Both the position numbers and the translations under genes were made by a program. The notes beneath the pieces are model-generated. The model saw only the letters and a program-made list of their open reading frames with translations. It was not told the origin of the DNA and did no database searches. From NCBI GenBank assembly GCA_947561395.2, contig OX387183.1, forward strand, positions 9,971,402 through 10,035,401: 64,000 bases of DNA, read 5' to 3'. Shown here in pieces: positions 23,570-34,872 of this stretch; the first letter of the stretch is position 1, and the number at the start of each line of letters is the position of its first letter. This stretch comes from Buxus sempervirens (Eukaryota > Streptophyta > Magnoliopsida > Buxales > Buxaceae).

Positions 23570-24289
23570 TAAATTTATATACATGGTTTCTACTAAAATC
23601 CTTTACTAACACAAGGTTTAATATTCCAATATCATATATGTTTTTTTCTATAAAATATATACATTTATGTTAAACTATGCTTGAATAGTTGTAAGGTTGA
23701 TTAAGTCAGTTCTAAAGAAAACCCAAACCTAATTTTTAGCCTAAAAAGCATCAGGTATGGCCGGTGGAGTGGCACAGCTAACCCATTCAACATACCCCAG
23801 TTGCAATACCCTCCGTAATTATTAAATAACATTAATTATACCCTTAATGATACAAATATTCTATCATATTGTTGAAAATTGTGCATCTTTGAACAGTAAT
23901 GTTCGAGAAGAAAATAGAAGAAGAATAAGAGAACACAAAGAATAAATTGGGTCTTCAAGATCTTTTATGCTGATGAGGCTATCGTGCCCTTCTTCCCGGT
24001 TTGAGCGGAATAAAGAACAAGGTTGCGTGGAAACAACACCGTCCGCTCGCCTCTTCCAAAGGTTGAACGAAAAAATGACACAAAAAGCACTTCCCTAGTC
24101 ATTAAAGCCTTTTAAAGTCAGTCAACCCTGCCACATAAATTCAAAATAAAGAAGTCTTCCTACCAAAAAAATATAAATAAATAAAGAAGTGAAAAAGTCA
24201 TCCCGAGATGGCTCAAAGCGAGGAAACCGGCCAAGCGGACGAAGGTCTGAACAGGGAATGAAATCTTCTGCTGTGTTTTCCTTATTAGT

Positions 24290-24426
24290 CCTTGTTGAGA
24301 TGCTACCATGTGAACCATCTTGTAGTTAATATTTTTTTACAATTGTAAATTTTTCAAGTGGCTCCATATGAAAAATATTGACCATAAAATGCTCAACATG
24401 ACAGTATCTCATAACCAAAACGAAGG
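24290..24426. mobile_element. MITE related to the one at 8701
   Basis: The left arm TTGAGATGCTACCATGTGAA pairs with the right arm region CTCAACATGACAGTATCTCA. A shared but less complete copy is in unit B at 41620-41737, so this insertion predates the A/B duplication. Confidence 0.6.
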
Positions 24427-24633
24427 CTAATTCAAGTAATATAACAGACAATTTCATTCCTTCGAATGAGACGTGATGCGATGAAACTACTAAAAGAAGT
24501 TGTTGCGTGCTCTTCTTATTCTTCTAATGGTGCATCTACTGCGCATATGTGAAGTTGTAAACAGATAGTTGGAGAAGATGGAGCAATTTTCAACTCTTTT
24601 AAGTTTAAATGCATTGATACGGAGAAGACTATT

Positions 24634-25756
24634 TGTTTACACTCTATACAGACCAACGAATAAGATAAGGCCACGTGATATCTACATGGTTTACTGAGGC
24701 CATGTCATAAACACACGGAGGCTTTGATCAGTCAGATAGGCCACGTCAGCATACACATAGACCGAGAGTTCAGTTAAGGCCACGCAAGCCTATACAACGA
24801 ACCATACTCATGTTTATCAAAAGATCGTGTCATCGGTTGTTTGAGGATACCAATTTAAGATTGTGGCCAAATGGTTATATTTCATGAACAGAAGACTGCG
24901 GATGACCAGCATCCATGAAGATCGTGCAAGAGTGGGACGTTGAGCAACCATCAAAGATTGGTTATAAAAGGCACAAACTCGAAGAGCTTGAAGATACAAT
25001 CCATCCAACCGCAACCGGTTATAATATTATTTTGATCATCCGTGATCTTTATCCCCTATCCTACATTGTAGTCAGAAGGATAAACTAGGACTTCTCTCAC
25101 TGCTTCCAGTCGCAGTGACACCTTAGACCCCTCTTTACTTCGATCAACGCTAGAATCCTACCACCGGAGAGTAAGTTGAAGCCGCCCCTGACTCGCAGTT
25201 CTGTACCCCTAACACGGTTACAGAATCCTGAGTAGCTGGTCCCGAGACTCACTTTGATCAAGCTTGGTGACTTGTGTATTTTTGATTAAATAGCAATCCA
25301 AAGTGAACCCCCCGAATTGGCTTTGTTAGCAGCCGCCCCCTTCCTCCTGCTCTTATACCCCGATTACGGTTATAAGACTAGGACATGCCGGTCCTACAAG
25401 CTTTGTCAGTTTTCTTTTTGCTTTTTCTTCCCTTTTGGGGATTATTTGTTGTAGCTTACGGCCGTCGACCGATTTTATAATAAAAGAGTTTTGTGCTATT
25501 AGATGCGTTTGCTTTCAAACACTTACAAGAACCCAAACGAAGACCGAACCCCTAGTTTTCATATTATCGCCTGACCGGTTTTATTACAGATGACTTGCAG
25601 TACGACTGAACCAACATCCCGGTTTAGATTCGAAACAGGTGCCTGGGGTCAGGACCCCGACCCAAAATCATTGTATCAAACGATACTGGCACGCTTGCGT
25701 AGAGACACATCATCAACATCGCCACGTGTCCACACCGGCCCAATTTCGGAGGAACA
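24634..25756 (+). mobile_element. 5' LTR of a retrotransposon (1,123 bp)
   Basis: Starts TGTTTACACTC and ends GGAGGAACA, the same family as the minus-strand solo LTR at 4052-5149. TATAAAAG lies at 24963-24970. It is followed after ACCCTTTT by TGGCACGCCCGGTGGGAC, a primer-binding region, and then a gag reading frame, so this is a 5' LTR. The matching 3' LTR is not in the window. It interrupts unit A, where unit B continues past GGAGAAGACT. Confidence 0.85.
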
Positions 25757-25805
25757 ACCCTTTTTGGCACGCCCGGTGGGACCCTTAGTCTTTGAAAAAG
25801 CACTA

Positions 25806-26122
25806 ATGGTGGCAATAAGAAGTACTCGGCATGCTGAAAACATAATGCCAGAGGAACCTGCCGAATCTCAGGTAAACCCTTTCTATGTTTCAGAAGCTTG
25901 GGAAGAAGGACCTTCAAGTTCTCAGCCAAATCTTAATGAACGGCTTATCCAGGCCATACAAGGTCTTAGCCAGCAAATGGCAGGATTTGGTCAGGGTATT
26001 AATAAAATTTCTTCTGATAATGGTAGAATCTTATCAGTGCTGCAGGAAGGATTCTCCACAATGGCAAGACTGGCCGTGATAGCCAAACGAGCCGAGACAT
26101 CGGCTGCTGGTTCAAATGCTCA
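25806..26122 (+). pseudogene. Truncated gag N-terminus of an LTR retrotransposon
   Basis: Starts MVAIRSTRHAENIMPEEPAE fifty bases after the LTR, continues through LNERLIQAIQGLSQQMAGFG, and is in frame to about NAHE, where the sequence changes to the minus-strand LTR at 26123. The reading frame extends into the inserted DNA as far as 26207, but those residues are not gag. No capsid zinc knuckle, protease or polymerase follows. I infer a Ty3/Gypsy-type gag from the leader layout; the lineage is uncertain. Confidence 0.6.
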
Positions 26123-28370
26123 TGAGAGATGGGTAAAGAGATTAGGTTATGAGTCGCCACCATTCTGTTTAGGTGTGAATGGACGCCAAAATATCAAATC
26201 AAATTAAAAAAAACAGAAATTAGAGTAAAAATAACTCTATTTTAAAATACAAAACAAAAACAACCAGAGATGGGTAAGGGGATTAGGTTATGAACAGGGG
26301 AAGGTGTTAGGAACCCCTATTCATCCACACAAGGTGGTTGCCAGGTATTGTTCATGTTAAAAATAAAGAAGGCTTGCTTAAAAAACATAAAAAGTAACAA
26401 AAGTGTATGGTTTTTTTATATGAATATCCTGATTAATTCAGAACTTTCAATGTGATCATACCATTACTAGGGTTTCACGACTGAAATAAAATTGAGATAA
26501 AATCAAAGAAAACCAATCTAAAGTGAAACCTGAAAAACTATCTTTAGGTTAAACCATTAAAAGGTTGAAAAACTAAATTGGAATCTTTTGATTAAAACAT
26601 TGAAGAATAAAGTTCTTTGGAATACAGATCTGATCTAGATCTCTCATTAGTGGAGAGATAGAACACCAATCAACCCATGTTGATGAAAAAAACATCAAAA
26701 GGGAGAGTTTAGACCATAGGATCCTTTCTCTAAGATTAAAACAACATTAAAATCACATCATGAAACCCAATAGGTTACTTTTAGGCTTTTGGTTTTAGAT
26801 CTACCATATAGATTATGGTAGATCCAGAATCCTAGCCAAATATCACTAAAATCAAGAAAACAGTGATGTAGGTGCAATGGTGTGAAAAATCTAAACTATA
26901 GGAAGAAGTAGGGATCTCATGCTATAAATAGTATGGATCCATAGGATTCCTCCAGATTCAGAATAAAACACTTACATAACATCCACAGAGTAATAAAAAC
27001 CATATATCACAGATTATAGCACATGGGGGTTTACCCTACGGATTCACCTATTTTCTTTTCCTTTAGCTCTCTCTTCACGTTTTACGGTTAGAGAGGAGTC
27101 TTGAGGTACTTAGAGATAGGTTTGGGAATACAAACACAAACAAAAGGCCTTATTCTACAAAAAAGAGAAGAACAGATTATAGGATTCTATTCTAAGAATC
27201 CACTTGTTCCCCTTTCCCCTAGCTCTCTCTTCACGTTTTACGGCTAGAGAGGAGTCTTGAGGTACTTGGAGATAGGTTTGGGGATACAAATATAAACTAG
27301 GCCTTATTATACAGAAAGGGAGAAGATTAGACTATTTATAGAATTAAAAATAGAAAATAAAAGAGAAAAGGGACTTACCTGGATTGAGAAAACAGAGAAG
27401 CAGGGGTTCCTTTCTTCACTTGGAGCTCTTCAGGCTTCAAATTCTTGGCCTTTTGCTTAAGGAGAGGCCCTTTATTTATAGGCAAACCCAGGGGCATTGT
27501 TGGTCTAAGAGATATGCCAAGATAGGATTCCAAAATCTTCCAGATTAAGTTAAAAATGATTTAATGTCAATTCATTAGACCACAAAGGATAAACGAGAGG
27601 CTTCGAATCTCCTAGAGAGAGATTTGAGTGCAGATAAGGCTCAGAAATCCAAAAAGGATAAATTCGCTCAAAACAAACCCGTACCCATATATATAATATG
27701 GCCGTGCCTTGCCTATATTATTAATACGGTCATGGCATGACCGCATATCAATTACGGGCACGACCAGAGCGTAGATAAAATACGGGCATTTCATGTTTGA
27801 CCAAATTTTAACAGTTTTTGACCTGTTTTCGCACAGGCAATACTTATTTACATGCAATATCGTTTAAGTAAATGTCCTCGTATTTTTTAATCTCTATTTA
27901 CTTAAGATATTATATGTAAATAAGCAAACACCCCCCATTTGAATTCATTAAAAATAGTTCCAGACCCAAATTCCAAGTGAATAAAAAGTCAACTTTCCAG
28001 TTCTAGGTTAAATTCGGGTTTTTCAGGTCTGGTAAAAAGATTCAACATGTTAATATCAAGGTATTCGTCAAGATTTAAAGGCTCAAAAAATTCATTTATA
28101 CAATAACATTGCTAAAAACTTGATTACTAGGAAAAATTATCTTGAAATCTTGCCTTAAAAAATATTTTATTTTTGGGGTCAAAAGTCAACAAAATTCAAC
28201 TGGAAAAAGTTTGACTTTACGCAAAAGATTGAATTTGGGCCCTTTCCTTTGTAGCTTTGGAATCAAATGGGTTAAGGATCTCAAACCCAATGCTAAGAAT
28301 TGAAAATTCCAATAAAATATTTCTCTCCTTCAAGATTTATCAAAAATCGTGCAATTTTGGGGTGCCTACA
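26123..28370 (-). mobile_element. Large LTR, minus orientation (about 2.2 kb)
   Basis: On the minus strand it begins TGTAGGCACCCCAAAATTGC and ends near CCCATCTCTCA. A TATAAATA box lies at about 27470-27477. The 3' part carries GGTGGCGACTC, a motif also seen near the ends of the LTRs at 30322 and 60598. About 154-bp tandem units (AGCTCTCTCTTCACGTTTTA at 27065 and 27219) lie just downstream of the TATA. A palindrome, CGGTCATG-G-CATGACCG (27727-27743), lies about 250 bp upstream of the TATA. No target duplication matched, so the outer limits are provisional. Confidence 0.6.
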
Positions 28371-28376
28371 CACACA

Positions 28377-30322
28377 TGACAAAAATTCAAGAAATGACAA
28401 AAAATAATAATCTAAGAATAAAATAATAATATTTTGTAAATATCTAATAATTAAATTAAATCAAAAATAAAATGGAAAATGGAAAACGCATATGCGTTTT
28501 TGACAAAAAATCTTAAGAATAAAATAATAATAAAACTTAAAAAATCTAAAACTTAAAATAAATAAAAATAAAATAAAAAATGCAACCACATATGCACATA
28601 TGAAAGGTGCGGATAAGGCTAATGTATTGGAAGGATAAGAATGAGGAAATTAAATTTTAGTTACCTTGGGCATAAAATTAAAATTTAGTCACAAAATGTA
28701 ACTAAAATTTATTTTTGGTTCATTTTTTTAACTATAAAAAGGGGACCACCCCCATTCTCACCAAGTTGAACCCCCTATCCTCCCTCTCTCCTCTCCTTGT
28801 TCGAACCACTCCCTCTGCTTTCCCTTTCTAGGTCTTCAACCCCTCCCAAACCTTGCTACATCCAATTCTTGTCAAACCAAAACCCCTTTTATTTTCTTGC
28901 AAACCCAAAATAGGTTTAGAAATCACCCTCTGAGCTTGAAGTAAAGCCGTTATGCTGGCCTAAATCTCGTTCTAAACCCTTCCAAAAACCCCCAGACTCT
29001 GTCCAAGTGTACCGAAACTCTCTCCAACTTCTTCCTTTCAATCACAAACCTGAAGGAGGCTTTGAAATCTTTCTCTTGAGCTTGGAAAGGAGTCGTTACG
29101 CTGCCGGAAAAATCTCCAAGGGATTCCACACCTTCAAGCATTCCCTAGGTAAGCTTTCTGGGAAGTTGTACTGTATATAAGTGAATAAAGTTGTGATTCA
29201 AGAATATTGCTTATTTCTATTCCATGTTGTCTTTTTATATTAACCCTTGATCTCGATTATCTTCCATCTTCCCTTCACATGAGAAACGCCTCAAGGTAAG
29301 GAGGTGCCATCCGCCTAATTACAAAAGCAAGTTGAAGGGCTGTCCTTGTCATGTCCAAATTATTTAAAAAGGGAGGATGTTCCCTTCCCCTCTTTTAAAT
29401 TCTAATGTACCCCATTAAATCCCTTCTTTAAATCCCTTCATTAAATCCCTTCTTTAAATCCTAATGTACCCCATCAAATCCCTTCTTTATTTTGTTTTTG
29501 TCATTTTATGCTTCTTTATGATGATTTGATAAGCAGATGGCCAAACAAGGCCTTTCTTCAAAGTTCTGCATCACTGTGGGCCCACACAAAACCCAAAAAA
29601 AAAAAAAAAAAACCAGTTTTCTTCAAAAATCTTCAAAAAAATTTATTTTTCTTCTTTACCGGAAACATAGACCGGTTAAACCTATTTCTGGGTTTTACCG
29701 AAATAAAATTTCGGCTAAGGCTGTTTTATATTAATTTCAGCTATGCTATAAATTGGTGTAGCTGAAATTAAATTTCGGCTACATCTTGTAAATTCCACCA
29801 AAATCAATTTTCAGCCCTTTTTGATAATTTTGACCCATTTTCAGTGAACCAATTGAACCAAAAGGGTTCCGGGTCAATCGGAAACCCAAAATGGGCCTTG
29901 GACCCGTCTGTCCAACTTGATACACTGTGGACCTTCTAACGGTGCTCACACCCGACCCACTTCACTAAAAGGCTAAAAAAGATAAAATCAATTAAAATAA
30001 AGGAGACCTACACCTTCAGTGATCTTCATTCAGACCAAGTAAACAAGCATGCTGGATTAGGAACAGGGTGAGACTGAGTTGACTTAGAACCAGGGAGACC
30101 CATGGGACCCGTCAGGTTGACGGGACGGACCAGGGTGTCTTCGGACTTCTTCGGACCGTAACCGAGAACTTACCTAGAAAACTCTAATAAGCCGCAGACA
30201 AGTCATGATAGACCCGGTTAGGAACCCTGTGTCTGCCTGTACCTCTCAGGCAGTGGCGACTCTTGAAATCTCCTGAGGCACGCACCCCCACGTGTGCCTC
30301 CTCGTGTGTGGCCATGCGCACA
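28377..30322 (+). mobile_element. Large LTR, plus orientation (about 1.95 kb)
   Basis: Same family as 54521-59614 by the shared 3' half: the block ending GACCCGTCAGGTTGACGGGA, then GGTGTCTTCGGACTTCTTCG, CCGCAGAC, and CAGGCAGTGGCGACTC. A TATAAAAAGGGG box lies at 28734-28745. A perfect 18-bp palindrome AAAACGCATATGCGTTTT (28483-28500) lies 233 bp upstream of it. Stem-loops with CCGAAAT and TAATTTCAGCTA arms occupy 29655-29785. It lies head to head with the LTR at 26123-28370. The start is provisional. Confidence 0.6.
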
Positions 30323-31027
30323 ACGGCTCACACAAGTCCAAAAAGGTTATGCTCCCCTTTTGAGTTAAGTGGTGGGTGTGTGTTCTCCTTCCCTTACCAC
30401 CCAAATCACGCTACGTTGGGTGCACTGGTTTGAGAATGATGTACCCAAAAAAAAAAAAAAAAAAAAAGAAAGCATAAAATATTGGTTGTGATTTATTGTT
30501 TAAAAATTATAAATTGAATTGAACCAAATCTTTAAAGATTGGTTTTGGGTTTGTATTAAATGGTTTTGGCTTCGTACCAACAAATGGATTTGGTTTTGGT
30601 TCAGTTTCGGCTTTCCACAAAACCAAAATAAACCATTGCCATCAGTAGTAGGGGAAACTCGGTTTGGTTTGATTCGGTTTGACTTCAACCCAATACCAAA
30701 TTGAGGTCTATGACTATTCACCAAACTAAACCAATTCCAATTGAGAACCGATTATCCCAACCTGAGCTAATTTGGTTTGTTATTTTTGAACCAAAATCAA
30801 CCATAATAAATAAAACCTAAACCCAAAGTCGAGTTGGGTCTGGCAGTTTTTGGTTTTACCCAACCCAATTTGCACCCCCAACAACTGCCTCCTTGTTGGC
30901 AAACCTGAAACCCTACAGGCAAATAAAATAAATGACTGTTTGCATAAAATCTCCAAAATCTAGCTTTCGCCGACCCTAGTCAAAACGCATTTACATATGT
31001 AATTGAGCCGCTCAACAACACGCAAAC
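30323..31027. other. Intergenic, GGTTTGG-rich AT/GT sequence
   Basis: No gene. 30323-30346 (ACGGCTCACACAAGTCCAAA) is repeated at 49551. 30500-30850 is rich in GGTTTGG/CCAAACC motifs typical of old hAT-like MITEs. From about 30855 the sequence is paralogous to 50040 onward. Confidence 0.5.
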
Positions 31028-31417
31028 TAGGGCTGCAACTCGGGCCAGGTAAACCCGAAACCAACCCGAACCAAACCGACTTTGGTTCGGTTTTTTAACA
31101 CTTCGGTTCGGTTTTGGTCCATAAAAACTTAACCCGAATTAAATCCGTTTGGTGTTCGGTTAAACCGAACTGAACTGAATTAGGGTATTTATCTAGACCA
31201 AACCGAATTATTATATATAATATTAAAATTTATATAAGTTTACCTTTAAAGTTTAAAAAAATTACAACCCCACCCCTCTCTTAAGTATCTCATATTCTCA
31301 TTCATGCCATTTGTTCATCTTTCAAAATTTCAAACCCTAGAACCCCATTTGCTGAAGTGTTGGCTGCCGACCGCCGATTGCTCGTTCATCAATTCGTCTG
31401 CTTCAGGTAATACCCCT

Positions 31418-31421
<4 letters not shown>

Positions 31422-31488
<67 letters not shown>
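31422..31488. repeat. (CT)n microsatellite, about 33 units
   Basis: An uninterrupted CT run inside the hAT-like element, preceded by a GTAATACCCC donor-like sequence and followed by other CT-rich sequence resembling a plant 5' leader. Confidence 0.95.
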
Positions 31489-31493
<5 letters not shown>

Positions 31494-31962
31494 TTCCCTC
31501 CCTCCCTCCTTCTCGTCTCTCCCTCCTTCCCTCACTCTCGTCTCGCTCGCTCCCTCTCTATTCCTCTGTAGATCTCGGGAGGTAACGGCGTCTCAGATCT
31601 TTGGAGATGAGTTGTTGTTCTCTGCGTTTCATTGCAGAGGTGAGGATTTGATCGATGTTTCCAATGTCGAATATTTATATTCAATGATAAATATCTCTAC
31701 ATCCGAGGGATTAGTTGTTTAACTATATATCTTTAATTTGCTCCTTAATGGCTAGTTATGCACCTCTCTCTGTCTCTCTGATCCCCTTTATCGCCTACGA
31801 AACGGTCATACATAGCAGCTCCCTCTTCGAGAACCCTGAACGGTTCAGTCCACCTGAAATGTAGTAGATCCTCTTACTGTTCAGAAGTCAAGTTTCCGGT
31901 GAGATTACGGCCACTGGCGGAACCAGTGTATAGCTCGGGAACCAGTCTATATTTCATAAGAA

Positions 31963-32199
31963 ATGTTAATTGAAATTTTTTTTTGCCCCCTCAGATTTGG
32001 AGTCCTGGTTCCACCACTGATTACGGTGATGTTGTTTGGATTTTTGAAAGCTTTAAAAGATGTTGATTTATCAGATAATCGGCTTTCTGGCCGAACTTTA
32101 AAATATAAATTTCATCAAATTATGGAGCTGAAATTATTGAGCTTACTCTTTAATCATCTCGCTGGTGAAACTCTGGATGAGTGGTACGCTTATCTGTGA
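31963..32199 (+). pseudogene. LRR-like protein fragment captured in a hAT-like element
   Basis: Residues from about 28 on read FLKALKDVDLSDNRLSG followed later by LKLLSLLFNHLAGETLDE. Two units fit the plant extracellular LRR pattern LxxLDLSxNxLSG. The piece is only about 45 aa of LRR, with no signal peptide or kinase, so it is a fragment. Its position wholly inside a mobile element with clean ends suggests host-gene capture. A chance match is possible because LRRs are degenerate. Confidence 0.45.
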
Positions 32200-32784
32200 A
32201 TTTTTCTAGAAATGTAACTTTGGTCTTTCTTGAAACTTCGAGTGACTCAAGCATATCTGAAGCTACAGCTTGCATATATAATATATACCTAACCGAACTG
32301 AATCTCATGTAATTCGGTTCGGTTCGGTTTGAGTTTCGGTTATTTTATTCAACTTTGGTTCAGTTTTCAGTTTTAGGGTTTCTGTTTAGAATTCGGCTCG
32401 GTTCTATTTTGGGTTAAATATATGTAGTTTGGTCTTGGGTTGACATAAACTCGGACCGAACCGAACCGAGTTGCACACCTAGTCGCAAACAACGTTACTG
32501 AACCAAATCGTCCCCGGCGATAAACCCGCCCCTTTATTGCTTGTTCCTCAAAGAACTAAAGATTCACGGCTGGTCTGATACTTAGCCCATCGATCCAAGA
32601 AACAGAAAAGAGAAAGAATATTGCAGAGAAAAATTTAAAAAAAGGAAATAATCGGACTCCCCCAATTCATTCATTGAACAAACGAGAGAAAAACAATCAC
32701 ATGATCTAAAAAAATCAAATACAAGCAAGAAGAGTCGAAAAACTCAGAGAAACCAAACTCCCCTTGACATGCTCTTCGATCCCT

Positions 32785-33036
32785 TCAGAAACCAGATAAA
32801 ATAAGAATCAAATCACAAGTATCGACGCCTTTATACGCCTTGGAGCCGCACCTGTCAAGCCGGCCCGAGACATCGGCGACCGCGTTGCCGCCGGCAGCAT
32901 GGTCATCGCTATGCGGGTGGTGGTGGTCGGAGTTCGCCGGAGGGTGGTAGTACATTCGAGCGGTTTGTGGGCAGTGAGAGTGAAACCGAGCTGCTATTCT
33001 CACCCCAGCATCCAGTATCTCCACGTACTTCCCCAT
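32785..33036 (-). CDS. Small plant-specific protein, copy 1 (83 aa)
   Basis: Starts [20 protein letters not shown], then [13 protein letters not shown], a His/Asp-rich stretch (residues 38-46), a Gly/Ala region and the tail [14 protein letters not shown] recognise the N-terminal motif as typical of a conserved family of very small uncharacterised angiosperm proteins; no function is known to me. No signal peptide or membrane segment. The ATG at 33036 is chosen because similarity to the twin gene and the family motif start there; upstream in-frame codons look like untranslated leader. A TATAAGGG box on the minus strand lies at 33228-33235, about 195 bp upstream. The twin at 50540-50791 is nearly identical, so both copies appear to be kept intact. 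Confidence 0.85.
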   Translation of the reverse strand: MGKYVEILDAGVRIAARFHSHCPQTARMYYHPPANSDHHHPHSDDHAAGGNAVADVSGRLDRCGSKAYKGVDTCDLILILSGF

Positions 33037-33227
33037 CAATTTCTTCCTCTTCCTCTTCCTTCCTCTCTGTAAAAATCTGGATAGTAGAGAGGGAAGAGAA
33101 GAAAGAGAGAGAAACAAACAAGAATGGAGAACCAGAGACCCAGAACCACTAGAAAACGTCCCAGTTGTGAGATCCCATGAAAGGGAGAAACCCAAATTGC
33201 TTGGGAGAAGACAAGCTAATTGCTTTC

Positions 33228-33235
33228 CCTTATAG
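33228..33235 (-). promoter_or_regulatory. TATA box of the 83-aa gene, copy 1
   Basis: TATAAGGG on the minus strand, followed by a CT-rich leader of roughly 165 nt. The twin gene has TATAAAGG at the matching place (50983-50990). Confidence 0.5.
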
Positions 33236-33236
33236 C

Positions 33237-33937
33237 TCTCTTTGGATTTTTTTAGGTTAGGGTGCAGATAATATAAATTGCAAGTGCAGGATGATTGAAC
33301 TATAGAAGCCCACAAACACGAAATCTGGACCATCGGTGAGAACATCATTGATTGAATGGGACGGGTCAGCTCAGACTTGGGTCGATAGTCTTAACTTGTT
33401 GGTCTTCGTCCCGTGCAAATTGTGAATATTCTTGTCAAATTTAAGGTTTAGTGATACTGTGTCGAAAGAATTAAAATTGAGTTATGGTTTCAAAAAATAA
33501 AAAGAAAATAATTATAAGAAAAGCTTCGAGGAGGGGATAAAATCGTCTGCCACAATTACATGTAGTATCCCACAGATGTTGTTTGTTTTACATTTCCTAA
33601 GTAAAATGTCAGTTCTACATATAGGTCTGTTGCAGCTTGCAAGGTTTGCTGCAAACAGCTTAATTGTTGCCGGGTTTATCACAATTAAGCTGCTGCAGAC
33701 AATTTTAACCTTTATTGGAGAGTCTATTCCCCTCAATACTTGCGCTCTGCTGTGTTGGTTACAGTGACTGAATTACAAACAAAATCAACTATGCTTATTA
33801 ATATTTCCTTTGGTAGTAAATTGCAAGAATGCAATAATAATTTATGAGTGTAACCATTGATGGGATACAAGCTAATGAAATCGGTGATTTGGAAGTGAGG
33901 CTACATCACTAAAATCTGAGAAAAGGAGGCTTGTGGT
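33237..33937. other. Intergenic between the 83-aa gene and unit B
   Basis: No gene. 33396-33420 preserves the uninterrupted target of the micro-insertion found in the paralogue at 51161. A stem AGCTTAATTGT/ACAATTAAGCT (33657-33691) lies in a possible decayed MITE. Confidence 0.5.
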
Positions 33938-34761
33938 TTCCTTTTTACATATGTGCAATACTGCACATGCACCCTGCTAGTTGATTATAATTCTAAGCTA
34001 GCCTGTACGTAACCCAAATTAATAAATGGAGTTTATGCTGGGGTTTGAAATAATAATTTGGTTATATTTTGGGCTGACCTAAGTTCGAACTAAATTTTTT
34101 TAATTTGGCTTGAGTCCCAACCAACCTACCCTATTTACAGCCCTAGTTATCATATCAGACAATATATTTATAGTCTTATATTATTCTTTAGAAAAACATA
34201 CTTATATTTTGGAAATAAATTTTAGAATTTATTGCTTCTTTCTAACATTATAAATGTGCAATAATTCATGCACTTTATTGCTTTGTAATTAACAAGTTTT
34301 GAGCTTGTATGGTTTGACAAAATGGAATGAGCCGACATGAACCCAACAAATTTTAATGAGCCCAAGCCTCAAGCTTGAGCCTTGAGCAGAGTAGGTTAGG
34401 GGATACTAAAGTCAGTACGACATCTAGCACTTTTCTCTCGGATGGTGGACTGTACAGCCCCTATCTACAGCGTTACGTCCAAACGAAATCCCATCCGCCC
34501 ACCTGTCCCCAGTGTTTGCAAGTGTTTAAAGGCAATGAATCACCTTTAACGGACGAGGGTGTTAAAGCTTCCATCCATTTTCAAATTTTGAATTCAACCC
34601 ACCTGTCGCCTGTCGCCTGTCAGTACGTTTTCAATTCAACCAAAAAAAACAAAACCCGTCAGAGAGATTCAGAACCTTTCCCTTTCTTCCTTCCGGATTT
34701 CTTCTCCCTCTTTCCCCTTTCTTCCCCCCATTTCTTCCGGATGGACTGTACAGCTGCTATT

Positions 34762-34785
34762 TGCAGATAGCAGCTGCTATCTGCA
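34762..34785. repeat. Perfect 24-bp palindrome near the MULE left end
   Basis: The half-site TGCAGATAGCAG is followed directly by its exact inverse. It lies within a second, internal copy of TIR-like sequence (CGGATGGACTGTACAGCTGC at about 34737), 300 bp in from the element's end. Confidence 0.9.
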
Positions 34786-34872
34786 GCGTTTCTCCCCATT
34801 TCTTAACGGTGAGACCTTGTTGTGGTTGCTATCAGTTGATAATACGGAATGCTAGTTTCTCATAGTTTCTTG

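Larger units (their letters stand above)
20881..24628. repeat. Segmental duplication unit A
   Basis: Matches unit B in blocks: 20881-21335 with about 33950-34438, 21336-22180 with 38850-39493, 22190-22320 with about 40600-40725, and 23655-24628 with 41195-41945. Shared anchors include TAAATGGAGTTTATGCTGGG, GTGGGAACATCTCTCTCAAA, TTGCTTGGTGGGCTCGGCT and TTTAGCCTAMAAAGCATC. Each unit has private transposon insertions that show the empty site in the other. No confident gene lies inside; a shared reading frame at 21601-21900 (-), matched at 39000-39206, starts MAGNSFPSLG and is of unknown meaning. Confidence 0.8.
31028..32482. mobile_element. hAT-like element, 1,455 bp, with 8-bp TSD
   Basis: Ends TAGGGCTGCAACTCGG and, reversed, CTAGGTGTGCAACTCGG. 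It is flanked by ACGCAAAC (31020-31027) and TCGCAAAC (32483-32490). The paralogous site at about 50225-50245 reads through as ACACGCAAACAGCGTTACTG with no element, which proves insertion. TTCGGTTCGG-rich subterminal blocks lie at both ends. There is no transposase, but an LRR-like reading frame and a long (CT)n run lie inside. Confidence 0.85.

Noticed and set aside
33037-33348. In-frame extension upstream of the 83-aa gene
   Set aside because: It is CT-rich leader sequence downstream of the TATA box or promoter sequence upstream of it, less conserved between the twins, and has no credible start.
34375-34770. 131-aa frame at the MULE left end
   Set aside because: It reads across the unit-B/MULE junction and the terminal inverted repeat, so it cannot be an old gene.
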